NCBI GenBank assembly: GCA_013821825.1
Contig: PNJK01000001.1
Location: 62,001-126,000, forward strand
Reading direction: 5' to 3'
From: Rhodobacter sp.
GTDB taxonomy: Bacteria; Pseudomonadota; Alphaproteobacteria; Rhodobacterales; Rhodobacteraceae
Length of the DNA: 64,000 bases
Made by a program: the position numbers and the translations under genes. Positions 63,917 to 64,000 of this stretch are shown one piece after another. The notes beneath the pieces were generated by a model. That model searched no databases. It worked only from the letters and a program-made list of their open reading frames with translations, and was not told the origin of the DNA. Position 1 is the first letter of the stretch, and the number at the start of each line of letters is the position of its first letter.

Positions 63917-64000
63917 ATGAAGCTTAAGACCCTTTCCCTGGCGGTTGCCGCCACTACATTGGCCGCGCTGACCCTTCCGGCAATCGCGCAAGACAAATCC
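63917..64000 (+). CDS. exported protein, N-terminal part only
   Basis: An ATG at 63917 opens a frame that runs off the window end, giving 28 residues: a clear Sec signal peptide (MKLKTLSLAVAATTLAALTL, then PAIAQDKS) with cleavage expected after AIA. The mature protein is outside the window, so nothing can be said of its function. The direction and spacing suggest it may be co-transcribed with the preceding secreted protein gene. Confidence 0.7.
   Translation, partial: MKLKTLSLAVAATTLAALTLPAIAQDKS

Noticed and set aside
1-64000. tRNA genes, CRISPR arrays, insertion sequences, prophage or defence genes
   Set aside because: Intergenic gaps are short and none shows a cloverleaf, regular repeats, terminal inverted repeats or integrase/transposase motifs.

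Overview
This is a gene-dense, high-GC chromosomal segment from an alphaproteobacterium, most likely a Rhodobacteraceae of the Rhodobacter/Tabrizicola/Gemmobacter type. The evidence is the gene content (a DUF2794 protein, a TauE/TIGR02186 pair, an lgt-midA-pgeF run, dapD and dapE flanking a small unknown gene), an alphaproteobacterial SOS box of the form GTTC-N7-GTTC before dnaE2, and an Irr-type iron box before nfuA. I saw no tRNA or rRNA gene, CRISPR array, transposase, prophage or defence island. I found no convincing new multi-gene system; the interest lies in gene decay, regulatory sites and pathway gaps.

Layout. 0-4.1 kb: the end of a DinF-type MATE exporter, a universal stress protein, a wrecked eptA beside an intact dgkA, then nfuA, tsaB and rimI. 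4.2-9.9 kb: a BMP-type nucleoside ABC importer followed by purine nucleoside phosphorylase, a complete uptake-and-phosphorolysis unit. 9.9-16.7 kb: envelope and housekeeping genes (TauE exporter with TIGR02186 partner, ubiK, lgt, midA, pgeF, an Lrp regulator, trxB).

16.8-30.6 kb: a galactoside catabolic island. An iclR-ugpC pair reads leftward, and a divergent operon reads rightward with a sugar-binding protein, two CUT1 permeases, GH36 alpha-galactosidase, a sugar dehydrogenase, KDGal kinase, KDPGal aldolase, a lactonase and GH42 beta-galactosidase, mostly linked by 4-bp overlaps. A GH13 alpha-glucosidase faces it. The genes spell out the non-phosphorylating De Ley-Doudoroff galactose route, but galactonate dehydratase is not present in the island.

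30.8-51 kb: two MFS transporters around asd, a DUF4424/DUF4139 secreted pair, carbonic anhydrase, an Hpt-like protein lacking the histidine, a leucyl aminopeptidase/NlpC-P60 pair, a ReAV-type asparaginase, an IalB-like protein, rlmN, a cation/proton antiporter, a YcaQ-type glycosylase, a LOG-family protein, and the lysine/diaminopimelate genes dapD and dapE.

51-64 kb: RNase R with a lytic transglycosylase, an SOS-controlled but C-terminally shortened DnaE2, a FAD-oxidoreductase/SelD fusion convergent with the tRNA 2-selenouridine synthase gene mnmH, a decayed DUF1287 gene, argE, a secreted PPC-like protein, and the start of another exported protein cut by the window edge.
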